Below are positions 33,938 through 41,941 of a stretch of 64,000 bases of DNA, one piece after another (the first letter of the stretch is position 1; each line of letters begins with the position of its first letter). The translations under genes were made by a program, and so were the position numbers. The DNA is from Candidatus Segatella caccae (GTDB lineage Bacteria > Bacteroidota > Bacteroidia > Bacteroidales > Bacteroidaceae), in contig USOQ01000002.1 of NCBI GenBank assembly GCA_900556395.1, positions 1 through 64,000 on the forward strand, in the 5' to 3' direction. The notes below the pieces were generated by a model. It had not been told where the DNA came from. It saw only the letters and a program-made list of their open reading frames with translations, and ran no database searches.

Positions 33938-34204
33938 ATGAAAGCAAAAACTGGATTTAGTCTTCGTACTGTCTGTGGGGAAAATATTCTTGTGGCAGAG
34001 GGAGAAGAGAATATAGACTTCAGCAATATCATCAGTATGAATGAAAGTTCTGCTTATTTGTGGAAAAACATTCAGGAAAGGGAGTTTGAAGTAAGCGACT
34101 TGGTAGATTTGCTGATGGCAGAGTATGAGGTGGATGAAGAAACTGCGAGCCGTGATGCTCAACTGTTAGCCGAACAATGGAAACAGGCTGGGATATTGGA
34201 GTAG
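33938..34204 (+). CDS. PqqD family protein
   Basis: An 88-residue protein of the PqqD fold, which in RiPP pathways binds the leader peptide of a precursor and presents it to a modifying enzyme. Recognisable features are VAEGEENIDFSNIISMNESSAYLWKNI and the helix EVSDLVDLLMAEYEVDEETA (winged-helix type with the typical DV...L...Y.v....a..D v..f...l pattern). It is the only plus-strand gene of this small locus and faces the S24/S26 peptidase and HprK-like genes. A hairpin at 34220-34249 separates them. No precursor peptide is evident nearby. Confidence 0.85.
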   Translation: MKAKTGFSLRTVCGENILVAEGEENIDFSNIISMNESSAYLWKNIQEREFEVSDLVDLLMAEYEVDEETASRDAQLLAEQWKQAGILE

Positions 34205-34219
34205 ACCAAACTATAGCCG

Positions 34220-34252
34220 ACACATAGAGAAATCTTTTTCTCTATGTGTGTC
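34220..34252 (+). terminator. Terminator-like hairpin after the PqqD gene
   Basis: ACACATAGAGAAA pairs perfectly with TTTCTCTATGTGT (13 bp, 4-base loop), then GTCTTTAC. The tail is weak. Confidence 0.6.
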
Positions 34253-34263
34253 TTTACATATAC

Positions 34264-34749
34264 TTATACCGTACCCCACAGCGGAATCCAGATTTTGCGA
34301 TAAAAGGCCAGCAAATACCTTCGACATGGATCCAGCGCAGTCCAGATGGAAGAATAGATTCTCCATTTTCTGCCGTCAATCCTGTCGAGTGTTTGCCGGC
34401 CTTTTCTGTAAAATCCCACAGCGACCGCTTTGACATCCTGCATATTGCAACTCTCAGTGCAGAGATTGCCATCGCCTTTCAGTGTCACCTGTTCTCCTTC
34501 TATCTTGATGATGCGGTGTAGCACATACTGACGCTTATTGATTTCTGCCAATACGGGTTCGCCCACATGATATTCAGCACGTTTGGCAAGTAAAGCCTTG
34601 TCACGCTTATCTTCCAGGAAAGGACGCATAGAAAATCCTCTGAGCTGTAGGGTAACGGTATGTCCCTCGTCAAGCAACTTGACGATTTCTGGAAGAAATT
34701 GTGCATTGGGGAATTGTATTTCCGTTACTTTTATAATCTGCTCTTTCAT
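34264..34749 (-). CDS. S24/S26 family signal-peptidase-like protein
   Basis: A 161-residue protein with LQLRGFSMRPFLED, where the Ser is the S24/S26 nucleophile. It also has the box YVLHRIIKIEGEQVTLKGDGN, where His of LHRI would be the general base as in SipW/ER-type signal peptidases. No transmembrane anchor is obvious at the N-terminus. The start is set at MKEQIIKVTEIQF (34749), 20 bp after the HprK-like stop; the longer start at 34797 would overlap that gene. Such S24/S26-like proteins are seen next to PqqD and HprK-like genes in Bacteroidota, where they may process a modified peptide. Confidence 0.8.
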   Translation of the reverse strand: MKEQIIKVTEIQFPNAQFLPEIVKLLDEGHTVTLQLRGFSMRPFLEDKRDKALLAKRAEYHVGEPVLAEINKRQYVLHRIIKIEGEQVTLKGDGNLCTESCNMQDVKAVAVGFYRKGRQTLDRIDGRKWRIYSSIWTALDPCRRYLLAFYRKIWIPLWGTV

Positions 34750-34769
34750 GTTTAATTGTTTAGGGGTGT

Positions 34770-35660
34770 TTACATCTTTCTGATGGCTTGGTTGCATATG
34801 ATGGCAGCCTCTCGATTGGGTAGGCAGTGCAGCGTGTAGATGTCGGCAATCTCGATGATGCGGGTGATGGTGTTACAGATGTTGTTAAAGATATCGATAT
34901 CCCATTTCATCGAAGAGCACGAGGGAAGTAGGGAAGCAAAAGCTTCTGTCGGCGATAGTCTTTCTATCCAATTATCTTGTGCGCGGTCTATGCGTGTGAT
35001 GGCACCAAGTTTTGCTTTCACGTTGCGATAGCAAGGTGTCTTGCCACTCCACGGACTACCATATATATAAGGTATACCGTCGATGATGCGTACGATGGGG
35101 TTGTCGTCGTTCATCAAGTCGCATCCAGGCAGATAGCGCAACCACATGCTCACCTGTGTGCTCTTTCCCGTTCCGCTCTTTGCTATGAAGGCATAACCAT
35201 ATCCGTTCTGTCTCACCAGTGATGCGTGTATCAAGAGGGTATTCATCTTGCTTCCTGCGAAAGCAAAAATCAGCATGAGCGCATTATTGAGTCCGAAGTT
35301 TCGCATATTGAAGTTGCCGTTCAGGGCGCATCGGCAGTCGTTGAAGTCTTTGTTGGTTTGCAATAAGCAACAGGCATTGCCATGAATATCCTTGATGATA
35401 TATTGATATCCACCATTGTCGAGCTTATCGACGATGGTATCTCCGTTGCCAGTATCGAAAGATCTAATGCGTTTTCGTTTATCTTTGGGGTAGGGGTGTA
35501 GACAATCGTCTACGGTGAGTTGAAAAAAAAGTTGACCCTTCAGATGTTCTACTCTGAAGGGTTCTAAAGAAGGTATGAGGTGCATGCCGTTATATCGCGA
35601 TTCGGCAAAGCAAATCTTGATGTCGAGTTCGGCAATGCTAAAAAACATTTCACTCTGCAT
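34770..35660 (-). CDS. HPr-kinase-like / PEPCK-fold ATP-binding protein
   Basis: A 296-residue protein with a P-loop AKSGTGKSTQVSMWL (about 168-182). The acidic motif NDDNPIVRI follows, and then GSPWSGKTPCYRN, the set found in HprK-like kinases of lasso and other RiPP clusters. Homologous kinases phosphorylate serine of precursor peptides. The N-terminal half (about 1-150) looks like a substrate-recognition domain. It overlaps the upstream secreted-protein gene by 11 bp and is followed by the S24 gene. True HprK of sugar regulation is unlikely because no HPr gene or crh motif context is present. The substrate is unknown. Confidence 0.78.
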   Translation of the reverse strand: MQSEMFFSIAELDIKICFAESRYNGMHLIPSLEPFRVEHLKGQLFFQLTVDDCLHPYPKDKRKRIRSFDTGNGDTIVDKLDNGGYQYIIKDIHGNACCLLQTNKDFNDCRCALNGNFNMRNFGLNNALMLIFAFAGSKMNTLLIHASLVRQNGYGYAFIAKSGTGKSTQVSMWLRYLPGCDLMNDDNPIVRIIDGIPYIYGSPWSGKTPCYRNVKAKLGAITRIDRAQDNWIERLSPTEAFASLLPSCSSMKWDIDIFNNICNTITRIIEIADIYTLHCLPNREAAIICNQAIRKM

Positions 35661-36195
35661 TACGTTGCTTTTTCTTTTGTTGCTTTAGGGCTTTCTTTGC
35701 CTTGATTTTCTTGGCTGGTTTTTGCTCTACAGTTTCTTCGTTGCTGTCATAGGGCTTGATACCAGAGAAAACAAAGCGATCCATGCCGATCAGCTTCACC
35801 TGATATTTAGAGCTTGCTCCTTCCTTGATGCCGCTCTTACTCTTTGTCTTCTTGGGCTGCGCACTATATTTGTTACGCATCTTGTTGTATTTCTTGGTAA
35901 GCTTCTTCAAGTTTTTGTCATAGCTCACCATACAGGTGGGGTGTTTATAACCTTCGTTCTGTAAGAAGTCGCGCAACTGGTAGGAGTAATCTTCTCTGCC
36001 CACGAGGAAGTTGTTCTTGCTATTGAGCCATGCAGAGTCAACAGCCTGCACATCGGTAAAGCATACGATAGAATCGTTGAATGAAGATGCAAAGCCGAAG
36101 ATATAGATTCGCTTCATATCGTTCTTGGCTTGCATGCTGATAGCGATGAGTAGGGTGGCAGCAATCGCTGCAAATAGTGATTTTGTAAGTTTCAT
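35650..36195 (-). CDS. Secreted basic protein of unknown function
   Basis: A 181-residue protein with a signal peptide (MKLTKSLFAAIAATLLIAISMQAK). The middle (about 24-90: KRIYIFGFASSFNDSIVCFTDVQAVDSAWLN...REDYSYQLRDFLQN) looks folded. The C-terminal third is highly basic, with repeats of KK/KAKK and ending KQQKKKQRNAE. No family recognised. Its gene overlaps the HprK-like start by 11 bp, which argues that it belongs to the same system, and it starts 31 bp after the rpoD stop on the same strand. The conserved-looking VGREDYSYQLRDFLQNEGYKHPTC stretch might be a target or partner of the kinase; that is a guess. Confidence 0.7.
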   Translation of the reverse strand: MKLTKSLFAAIAATLLIAISMQAKNDMKRIYIFGFASSFNDSIVCFTDVQAVDSAWLNSKNNFLVGREDYSYQLRDFLQNEGYKHPTCMVSYDKNLKKLTKKYNKMRNKYSAQPKKTKSKSGIKEGASSKYQVKLIGMDRFVFSGIKPYDSNEETVEQKPAKKIKAKKALKQQKKKQRNAE

Positions 36196-36226
36196 TTTTT
36201 TGTTTCTTCTGTTATAGAAATATGTC

Positions 36227-37090
36227 TTATTGTCCTAAGTAGGATTTCAGCGTTTTACTTTTAGTGTTATGTCTCAACCTGCGAATAGCTTTCTCTTTGA
36301 TTTGTCTAACTCTTTCGCGAGTGAGATTATATTTATCTCCGATTTCTTCAAGCGTCATCTCGGACGTGCCGATGCCAAAGAATGCCTTGATTACCTTTTT
36401 CTCTCTGTCGTTCAAGATATCGAGAGCGCGGCTAATCTCTGCGCGGAGCGACTCCATGTCCAACTCGTTGTCGGTAGCAGGTGAGTCGTTATTGGGCAAG
36501 ATGTCCAGCAGACTATTGTCATCGCCTTCGGCAAAAGGAGCGTCCATGCTCACATGGTGCGTGTTCATCTTCATGGCGTCGGCTATCTTCTCTTCAGGAA
36601 GGTCTATGCGGTCGGCCATTTCCTCTACACTGGGTCTGCGCTCGTTTTCTTGCTCAAACTTGTTGAGCTCTCGCGCAATACGATTCACACTTCCCACCTG
36701 GTTTAGTGGGAGGCGTACGATGCGGCTTTGTTCTGCTATGGCCTGCAAAATGCTTTGTCTAATCCACCAGACTGCGTATGATATGAACTTGAATCCTCTT
36801 GTTTCGTCGAATTTCTCGGCAGCTTTTATCAAGCCCAGGTTTCCTTCGTTGATAAGGTCGGGCAAACTGAGTCCTTTGTTTTGGTATTGTTTGGCTACCG
36901 AAACAACAAATCTCAAGTTGGCTTTTGTCAACCTTTCAAGCGCCTTGCGGTCTCCCTTCCTGATTTGCTGAGCCAATTCCACTTCCTCATCTACGGTAAG
37001 CAGGTCTTGGTGTCCGATTTCTTGAAGGTATTTTTCAAGTGATGCACTCTCTCTGTTGGTTATCGACTTTGAAATTTTAAGTTGTCTCAT
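36227..37090 (-). CDS. rpoD: RNA polymerase primary sigma factor, short Bacteroidota type
   Basis: A 287-residue sigma-70 factor with regions 1.2 to 4.2: [19 protein letters not shown], the region 2 core [20 protein letters not shown] stretch ([20 protein letters not shown]), [21 protein letters not shown], and region 4.2 [28 protein letters not shown]. Region 1.1 and the NCR are absent, which is usual for the primary sigma factor in Bacteroidota. It recognises the TTTG/TAnnTTTG promoters seen all over this window. The start is set at [10 protein letters not shown] (37090); 27 residues upstream are not sigma-like. A TATTTTTG box (37118-37125) sits 27 bases ahead, immediately after the htrA terminator. 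Confidence 0.95.
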   Translation of the reverse strand: MRQLKISKSITNRESASLEKYLQEIGHQDLLTVDEEVELAQQIRKGDRKALERLTKANLRFVVSVAKQYQNKGLSLPDLINEGNLGLIKAAEKFDETRGFKFISYAVWWIRQSILQAIAEQSRIVRLPLNQVGSVNRIARELNKFEQENERRPSVEEMADRIDLPEEKIADAMKMNTHHVSMDAPFAEGDDNSLLDILPNNDSPATDNELDMESLRAEISRALDILNDREKKVIKAFFGIGTSEMTLEEIGDKYNLTRERVRQIKEKAIRRLRHNTKSKTLKSYLGQ

Positions 37091-37117
37091 GGTTAGTATT
37101 ATTTTTATTCGTAGATG

Positions 37118-37125
37118 CAAAAATA
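37118..37125 (-). promoter_or_regulatory. -7 promoter box of rpoD
   Basis: TATTTTTG on the minus strand, 28 bases from the ATG and 20 bases beyond the htrA terminator. Confidence 0.6.
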
Positions 37126-37146
37126 CGCTTTTTTGTGGAAATGAGC

Positions 37147-37182
37147 AAAAAAATAGCAGATATTTTCTCAAATACCTGCTAT
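37147..37182 (-). terminator. Terminator of htrA
   Basis: ATAGCAGGTATTT and AAATATCTGCTAT (minus strand) form a 13-bp stem with one wobble followed by T7. Confidence 0.85.
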
Positions 37183-37235
37183 ATTTTTATTGATAGGTTG
37201 TTTTTCCTTATTATTTATCACTTCCGACTGCAGTG

Positions 37236-38711
37236 TTAATCTTTTTGCAGTGGTACAGCGAAGTATGACTTCTTGCCAGTAGGCCAAATGCCTTGGATGT
37301 AGAGCACTGGTTCCTTGCTGGTAGAAGCGCTCTTAACAGCTTTTTGTAGATCCTCGAGTGAAGTGATGTTGGCATCGTTCACACGCTGGATGATGAGGCC
37401 GCGAGAGATACCACCATCCTTCAGTGCACCTGTTCCCACCTTGGTTACTTCCACACCATAGTTGATGCCCAACTGCTTTTTCTGTGCTTCGGTGATGGGG
37501 CGGAAGGTGCCTCCCAATACGTCGAGGTCTGCACTCTTGATGACAGAGGTGTTGCCCTGAGCATTCTTCAGCGTAATCGTCTTGTTGAAGTTCTTCTTGT
37601 TGCGTAAGTAGGTAATGGTCATCTTATCGCCAGGGCGTTTGCCGTTGAGAGCCTCCTGGAGTTCTGCCATCTTGGTCACCTTTTTGCCATCCACCTTGGT
37701 GATGACGTCACCCTCTTTCAGACCAGCATCAGCACCATTGCCGTCTTCGTCTACCTTGGCGATGTAAACACCCTCGTTGGTGCCTAAGTCAACCTCCTTG
37801 CCATTATCTTTCTGTGCGTTGATGTAGTTAAGAACATCGCTGCCCTGTATGCTGAGCATTACGCGCTGTACGCTACCATATTTCTTCAGGTCGTCAACGA
37901 CCTTGTTCATGATAGAAGTAGGGATGGCAAAACCGTAGCCTGAGTATGAGCCTGTTTGTGAGTAGAGCATTGCGTTGATGCCCACCAACTCGCCCTGGGT
38001 GTTGACCAGTGCGCCACCTGAGTTGCCTGCATTGATGGCAGCGTCGGTCTGTATGAAACTCTCCACGCCATTGGCACCGAGAGAACGAGCCTTGGCAGAG
38101 ATGATACCTGCTGTGACGGTATTGTTCAGTCCGAAGGGGTTGCCCACTGCAATAACCCATTCGCCTACCTTCACGTTGTCGCTATTTGCGATAGGAAGAG
38201 TAGGGAGGTCTTTGCCGTTGACCTTGATAAGGGCGAGGTCTGTGCTTTTGTCTGTGCCGATGATGCGAGCTGAGAACTCACGATTGTCGTTGAGTGTGAC
38301 TGTCAGTTCGTCGGCTCCCTCTACTACGTGATTGTTGGTTACGATATAGCCATCACTGCTGATGATAACACCAGAGCCTGTAGCCTCTCTTTTAGGAGTC
38401 TGTACCTTCTGCTTGCGGGTGCCACCCTGTCCTCCGTTAGGATTACCAAAGAAACCGAATGGGTCGAAGAATCCACCGAATGGGTCGCTCTGTACATCGA
38501 CCGTTTGTACTTTAGAGTTTTGAACATATTTAATGTGAACCACGGCAGGCAGTGCCTTTTCTGCCGCATAGGTTAGGTCTACAGGCTGCCCTGGAGCTGC
38601 AGATGTTGTAGAAGGTGCAGCTGCTGCATGAACTTTCATAAATGTACCTGCTGAGAATGCGAGTGAGCTGACGCAAAGCACAGCCAAAACGTATTTACTT
38701 ACTTTTCTCAT
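37236..38711 (-). CDS. degQ: Periplasmic serine protease Do/DegQ (HtrA)
   Basis: A 491-residue chaperone-protease. A signal peptide (about 1-30) and a Gly/Asn-rich segment precede the trypsin-like domain with His in VTNNHVVEG, Asp in STDLALIKV and Ser in INAGNSGGALVN. Two PDZ domains follow (about 270-380 and 400-490). The catalytic triad is complete. It degrades or refolds damaged envelope proteins. The FGGFFDPFGFFGNPNGGQGG loop near residue 80 is the LA-type flexible loop. The gene has its own promoter (38781-38788) and terminator, and is upstream of rpoD on the same strand. Confidence 0.96.
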   Translation of the reverse strand: MRKVSKYVLAVLCVSSLAFSAGTFMKVHAAAAPSTTSAAPGQPVDLTYAAEKALPAVVHIKYVQNSKVQTVDVQSDPFGGFFDPFGFFGNPNGGQGGTRKQKVQTPKREATGSGVIISSDGYIVTNNHVVEGADELTVTLNDNREFSARIIGTDKSTDLALIKVNGKDLPTLPIANSDNVKVGEWVIAVGNPFGLNNTVTAGIISAKARSLGANGVESFIQTDAAINAGNSGGALVNTQGELVGINAMLYSQTGSYSGYGFAIPTSIMNKVVDDLKKYGSVQRVMLSIQGSDVLNYINAQKDNGKEVDLGTNEGVYIAKVDEDGNGADAGLKEGDVITKVDGKKVTKMAELQEALNGKRPGDKMTITYLRNKKNFNKTITLKNAQGNTSVIKSADLDVLGGTFRPITEAQKKQLGINYGVEVTKVGTGALKDGGISRGLIIQRVNDANITSLEDLQKAVKSASTSKEPVLYIQGIWPTGKKSYFAVPLQKD

Positions 38712-38780
38712 AATGTATAATTTTTTGTGTTGTTAATTTTAATGTTTATTGTTGCTGGTGTGTCCAGTTTATTTCGATTG

Positions 38781-38788
38781 CAAATATA
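38781..38788 (-). promoter_or_regulatory. -7 promoter box of the degQ/htrA gene
   Basis: TATATTTG on the minus strand, 70 bases upstream of the ATG. Confidence 0.55.
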
Positions 38789-39072
38789 GGCGCAAAAAAC
38801 GAGAAACAGTCAAATATACATCGTTTTTTATCCCGTTTTAACAATCTAAATTAACATATTAACGGCTCTTAAACAAGAATACTGCTAAATTTACAATTAT
38901 TCAGTACTTGAAAGTAAAAAGATAATTATGTATATCAAACTAAATAAGCTTTAACTCTAAAAAAATATTAACCAAGTCATGTCTTTTCTTCCGAATCTTG
39001 ATGTCATTTAAAGCATTAAAGGAGATGAAAAGCAAGTGATGAAATATAAAAAAGGCAGGAATAATATGATAG
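38789..39072. other. AT-rich intergenic region, nothing recognised
   Basis: About 280 bases between the degQ and rnpB promoters. It is AT-rich with A-tracts (for example CTCTAAAAAAATATTAACC near 38960). No ORF of convincing composition, repeat or hairpin with a T-tract is visible. Confidence 0.5.
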
Positions 39073-39088
39073 TTTGAAAAGTTTTTTG

Positions 39089-39096
39089 TATCTTTG
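39089..39096 (+). promoter_or_regulatory. -7 promoter box of rnpB
   Basis: TATCTTTG, an exact match, about 23 bases before the start of the P1 helix. Confidence 0.65.
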
Positions 39097-39118
39097 CACA
39101 TCAGTAAGTATGTTAGTT

Positions 39119-39513
39119 AAAGCAGTGCCCCGGCGTGTCGCTGGTCTTCATGGTAAGACGAGAGGAAAGTCCGGGCAGCGCAGAGCATCCCACTTCCGAA
39201 AATAGAAGCTATTGGTGACAGTAGGTGTAGGCAGAAGAAAATAACCGCCATGCTTGTCTTTATGGATAGGCAGGGTAAGGGTGAGAAGGTGGTGTAAGAG
39301 ACCACCAGGTGACGGGTGATCGTCATGCTGTGTCGGCTGGGAGCTGTAAGCTCATGTAAACCGCAGATAGAGGGCTGCTCGCCCGAGTGTCTTTGCGACA
39401 GCTGTGGAGGGTAGAGTGCTCAAGCCTTGAGGTGACTCAAGGATTAGATAAATGACATGCACCTGCACCTTGGTGCAGGGACAGAACTCGGCTTATAGGG
39501 GCACTGCTTTTTT
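39119..39513 (+). ncRNA. rnpB: RNase P RNA (class A)
   Basis: The catalytic RNA that trims the 5' ends of pre-tRNAs. The P1 helix closes the molecule: AAAGCAGTGCCCC (39119-39131) with GGGGCACTGCTTT (39498-39510), whose T-run also serves as terminator. The universally conserved GAGGAAAGTCCGGGC (39162-39176) and ACAGAACTCGGCTTATAGG (39481-39499) are present at the right places. ACTC in place of the more usual ACCC in this last block is a small variation. Length of about 395 nt is normal for Bacteroidota. It lies in the gap between degQ and a small membrane protein gene. Confidence 0.96.
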
Positions 39514-39538
39514 TTTAAAATATTATCATCTAACAATT

Positions 39539-39970
39539 ATGAATATCAGAGAACCAGAAAAGCAAATCCTAAACGATTTTGAGCATAAAGTAACCAACAA
39601 AATCAAGTTGTATGGCAATTATCCCAATTTTCCTAAGATGGAAAACTATGGCATTGAGGGTATGGAATTGGATGATTATCTTTTCGACAAGCAAGCCATT
39701 CTTGATATGGGAGGAAGCAGTCGTCACAAGTTGACGGTGGGTGGCATCATAACTTTGTTGCCTGTCATCGTTTTGTCGGCATTCCCTGATAGCGCATACA
39801 TCTATGGCAAGATGGGTACTACGGTTTTGGCCATCGCCATCGGTCTGATGTTGGCATTATGCCTTTATGCCGTGCTGAAAGCTGTGATTCGCTTTCGTCT
39901 CGCTCGCCATGAAGACTTGAAGTTTGAAACTTACATCAAAGCAGTTTTGTTCTATCAGCCCCGAATGTAG
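39539..39970 (+). CDS. Small membrane protein of unknown function
   Basis: A 143-residue protein beginning MNIREPEKQILNDFEHKV. A soluble N-terminal half (about 1-65) is followed by two hydrophobic segments (about 71-88 and 94-114) and a basic C-terminus (VIRFRLARHEDLKFETYIKA). The start is set at 39539; the longer frame from 39452 runs through the RNase P RNA and is spurious. The gene is only about 25 bases past the rnpB end and may be expressed by read-through of its T-tract or from an unseen promoter. No family recognised. Confidence 0.7.
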   Translation: MNIREPEKQILNDFEHKVTNKIKLYGNYPNFPKMENYGIEGMELDDYLFDKQAILDMGGSSRHKLTVGGIITLLPVIVLSAFPDSAYIYGKMGTTVLAIAIGLMLALCLYAVLKAVIRFRLARHEDLKFETYIKAVLFYQPRM

Positions 39971-40086
39971 TGCTGATTAAACGATTTTATGTGAAGTGTA
40001 CAGAAAACTATAGGTAGCAAAACGTCAGTTATTGATGGTAGTGTCTCTATGGTGTGTCTCGATTATTTTTTTTATTTTGCATATAA

Positions 40087-40123
40087 AAAAATCCTGACTT
40101 CCTAATAAAGAAGTCAGGATTTT
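40087..40123. terminator. Bidirectional terminator between the membrane protein gene and gdhA
   Basis: AAAATCCTGACTTC and GAAGTCAGGATTTT pair over 14 bp with an 8-base loop. A- and T-runs on the outer sides suit both strands; it serves gdhA on the minus strand. Confidence 0.85.
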
Positions 40124-40153
40124 AATTGTCGTTATATTTTTGTATTCTCTTTC

Positions 40154-41488
40154 TTATACGATACCCTGAGCCATCATAGCCTTAGCTACCTTCAAGAAAC
40201 CAGCCACGTTGGCACCCTTAACGTAGTTAACGTAGCCATCGGCCTCGGTACCATACTTCACACAGTTGGCGTGAATGTCGTTCATGATTTCGTGGAGTTT
40301 AGCATCTACCTCCTCACGACTCCATTTCAAGCGTTCAGAGTTCTGGCTCATCTCAAGACCAGATACAGCTACACCACCTGCGTTGGCAGCCTTACCAGGA
40401 GCGTAGAGAATCTTAGCGTCCTGGAATACCTTGATGGCTTCAGGAGTGGTAGGCATGTTAGCACCCTCGCTTACTGCGAATACGCCGTTGGCAACCAGTG
40501 CCTTTGCTGCTTCCTCATTGATCTCATTCTGAGTAGCTGATGGGAGAGCGATGTCGGCCTTTTCAAACCAAGGTTTAGCTCCCTCAACATATTTTACGCC
40601 ATATTTCTCAGCATATTCCTTAATACGGCCACGCTCTACATTCTTGAGTTCCATGATGTAGTCGAGCTTCTCGCGGTCGATACCATCTGGGTCATAGATA
40701 TAGCCGTCAGAGTCGGAGCATGTAACAGGCTTAGCACCTAACTGGAGTAGTTTCTCCATGGTGTATTGAGCTACGTTACCAGAACCTGATACCAATACTG
40801 TCTTGCCCTTGATGTCGATGTTCTTTGTAGCAAGCATATTGCAGAGGAAGTAAACGTTACCATAACCTGTAGCCTCAGGACGGATGCGTGAACCACCAAA
40901 CTCTTGACCCTTGCCTGTCAGGACACCCTGGAACTGGTGTGTCAACTTCTTGTACATACCGAAGAGGTAACCTACCTCACGACCACCTACACCGATGTCG
41001 CCTGCAGGAACGTCCTCGTCTGGACCCATATGGCGATAAAGCTCAGTCATGAAAGCCTGGCAGAATCGCATCACCTCATTGTTGCTCTTACCGCGTGGTG
41101 AGAAGTCAGAACCACCTTTAGCACCACCCATAGGGAGGGTTGTCAAAGAGTTCTTGAATGTCTGCTCGAAAGCCAAGAACTTCAAGATGCTCAAGTTTAC
41201 TGACTTGTGATAGCGAAGACCTCCCTTGTAAGGACCGATGACATTGTTGTGCTGGATACGGTAACCCATGTTAGTCTGTACGTTGCCCTTATCATCTACC
41301 CATGATACACGGAACTCGATGATACGATCTGGAATGCAAAGACGCTCGATGAGGTTTGCTTTCTCAAATTCTGGGTGCTTGTTGTACTCTTCCTCAATGG
41401 TGCCGAGTACCTGACTAACTGCCTGGATGTATTCAGGCTCATTAGGGAATCTTCTCTGAAGATTCGCGATTACTTCTGATGCTTTCAT
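40154..41488 (-). CDS. gdhA: NADP-specific glutamate dehydrogenase
   Basis: A 444-residue hexameric glutamate dehydrogenase that makes glutamate from 2-oxoglutarate and ammonia. The substrate site reads LTTLPMGGAKGGSDF with the catalytic Lys, and the FCQAFMTELYRHMGPDEDVPAGDIGVGGREVGYLFG block is typical of the NADP/bacterial small hexamer type. The dinucleotide-binding loop is VSGSGNVAQY. In Bacteroidota GdhA is a main ammonia-assimilation route. A TACCTTTG box is at 41541-41548 and a bidirectional terminator follows the stop. Confidence 0.97.
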   Translation of the reverse strand: MKASEVIANLQRRFPNEPEYIQAVSQVLGTIEEEYNKHPEFEKANLIERLCIPDRIIEFRVSWVDDKGNVQTNMGYRIQHNNVIGPYKGGLRYHKSVNLSILKFLAFEQTFKNSLTTLPMGGAKGGSDFSPRGKSNNEVMRFCQAFMTELYRHMGPDEDVPAGDIGVGGREVGYLFGMYKKLTHQFQGVLTGKGQEFGGSRIRPEATGYGNVYFLCNMLATKNIDIKGKTVLVSGSGNVAQYTMEKLLQLGAKPVTCSDSDGYIYDPDGIDREKLDYIMELKNVERGRIKEYAEKYGVKYVEGAKPWFEKADIALPSATQNEINEEAAKALVANGVFAVSEGANMPTTPEAIKVFQDAKILYAPGKAANAGGVAVSGLEMSQNSERLKWSREEVDAKLHEIMNDIHANCVKYGTEADGYVNYVKGANVAGFLKVAKAMMAQGIV

Positions 41489-41540
41489 AATCTTTATCCT
41501 TTTATTGGGTTTAAAATTTCAGTTTTCTTGTTTTCGTTTG

Positions 41541-41548
41541 CAAAGGTA
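41541..41548 (-). promoter_or_regulatory. -7 promoter box of gdhA
   Basis: TACCTTTG on the minus strand, 53 bases upstream of the ATG. Confidence 0.6.
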
Positions 41549-41842
41549 AAGAAAAAGTTTGAAAAAAAGAACAAAAAGACAGAAAAAATAAAGAAAAAGT
41601 GTAAAAAGGTAAGTTTTTAACAATTTGCAAGTGCTTTTATTGGCGATATTTTGGGCGCACACCTTATTTATATATATAGAAGGGAGATGTTTTTGGTTAA
41701 ACTGAGAAGTGAAGAAGGAGTGGAGATTTATAAGAAGCTAAGAAACAAACACATTTGTTATAGTAGATGCCCCAATCATGTGTCCTGTGAAAGAAAATGT
41801 TTTCTCCTTAAGTTTTAGGTCACATTTTTTTTTTAGAACCAA
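41549..41842. other. AT-rich intergenic region, nothing recognised
   Basis: About 290 bases with A-tracts and a TTATTTATATATATAGAAGG stretch. No convincing ORF or ordered repeat is visible. Confidence 0.5.
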
Positions 41843-41877
41843 TAAAGCCCAAGGCAATGCCCTGGGCTTTATTGGTA
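41842..41877. terminator. Perfect hairpin downstream of the DEAD-box helicase gene
   Basis: AATAAAGCCCAAGGC and GCCCTGGGCTTTATT pair over about 14 bp. It lacks a clear T-tract on either side, so the call as terminator is tentative. Confidence 0.5.
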
Positions 41878-41941
41878 TATCCACCATCACAATGCCAGTA
41901 AAAGGCAAATTGTAAATGGCAGACGTGTGTAAAGATATATA

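Noticed and set aside
34770..35660. True HPr kinase/phosphorylase
   Set aside because: No HPr gene nearby, and the GSPWSGK motif and PqqD neighbour fit the peptide-modification group better.
39452..39538. Upstream extension of the 143-aa membrane protein
   Set aside because: It would begin inside the RNase P RNA.
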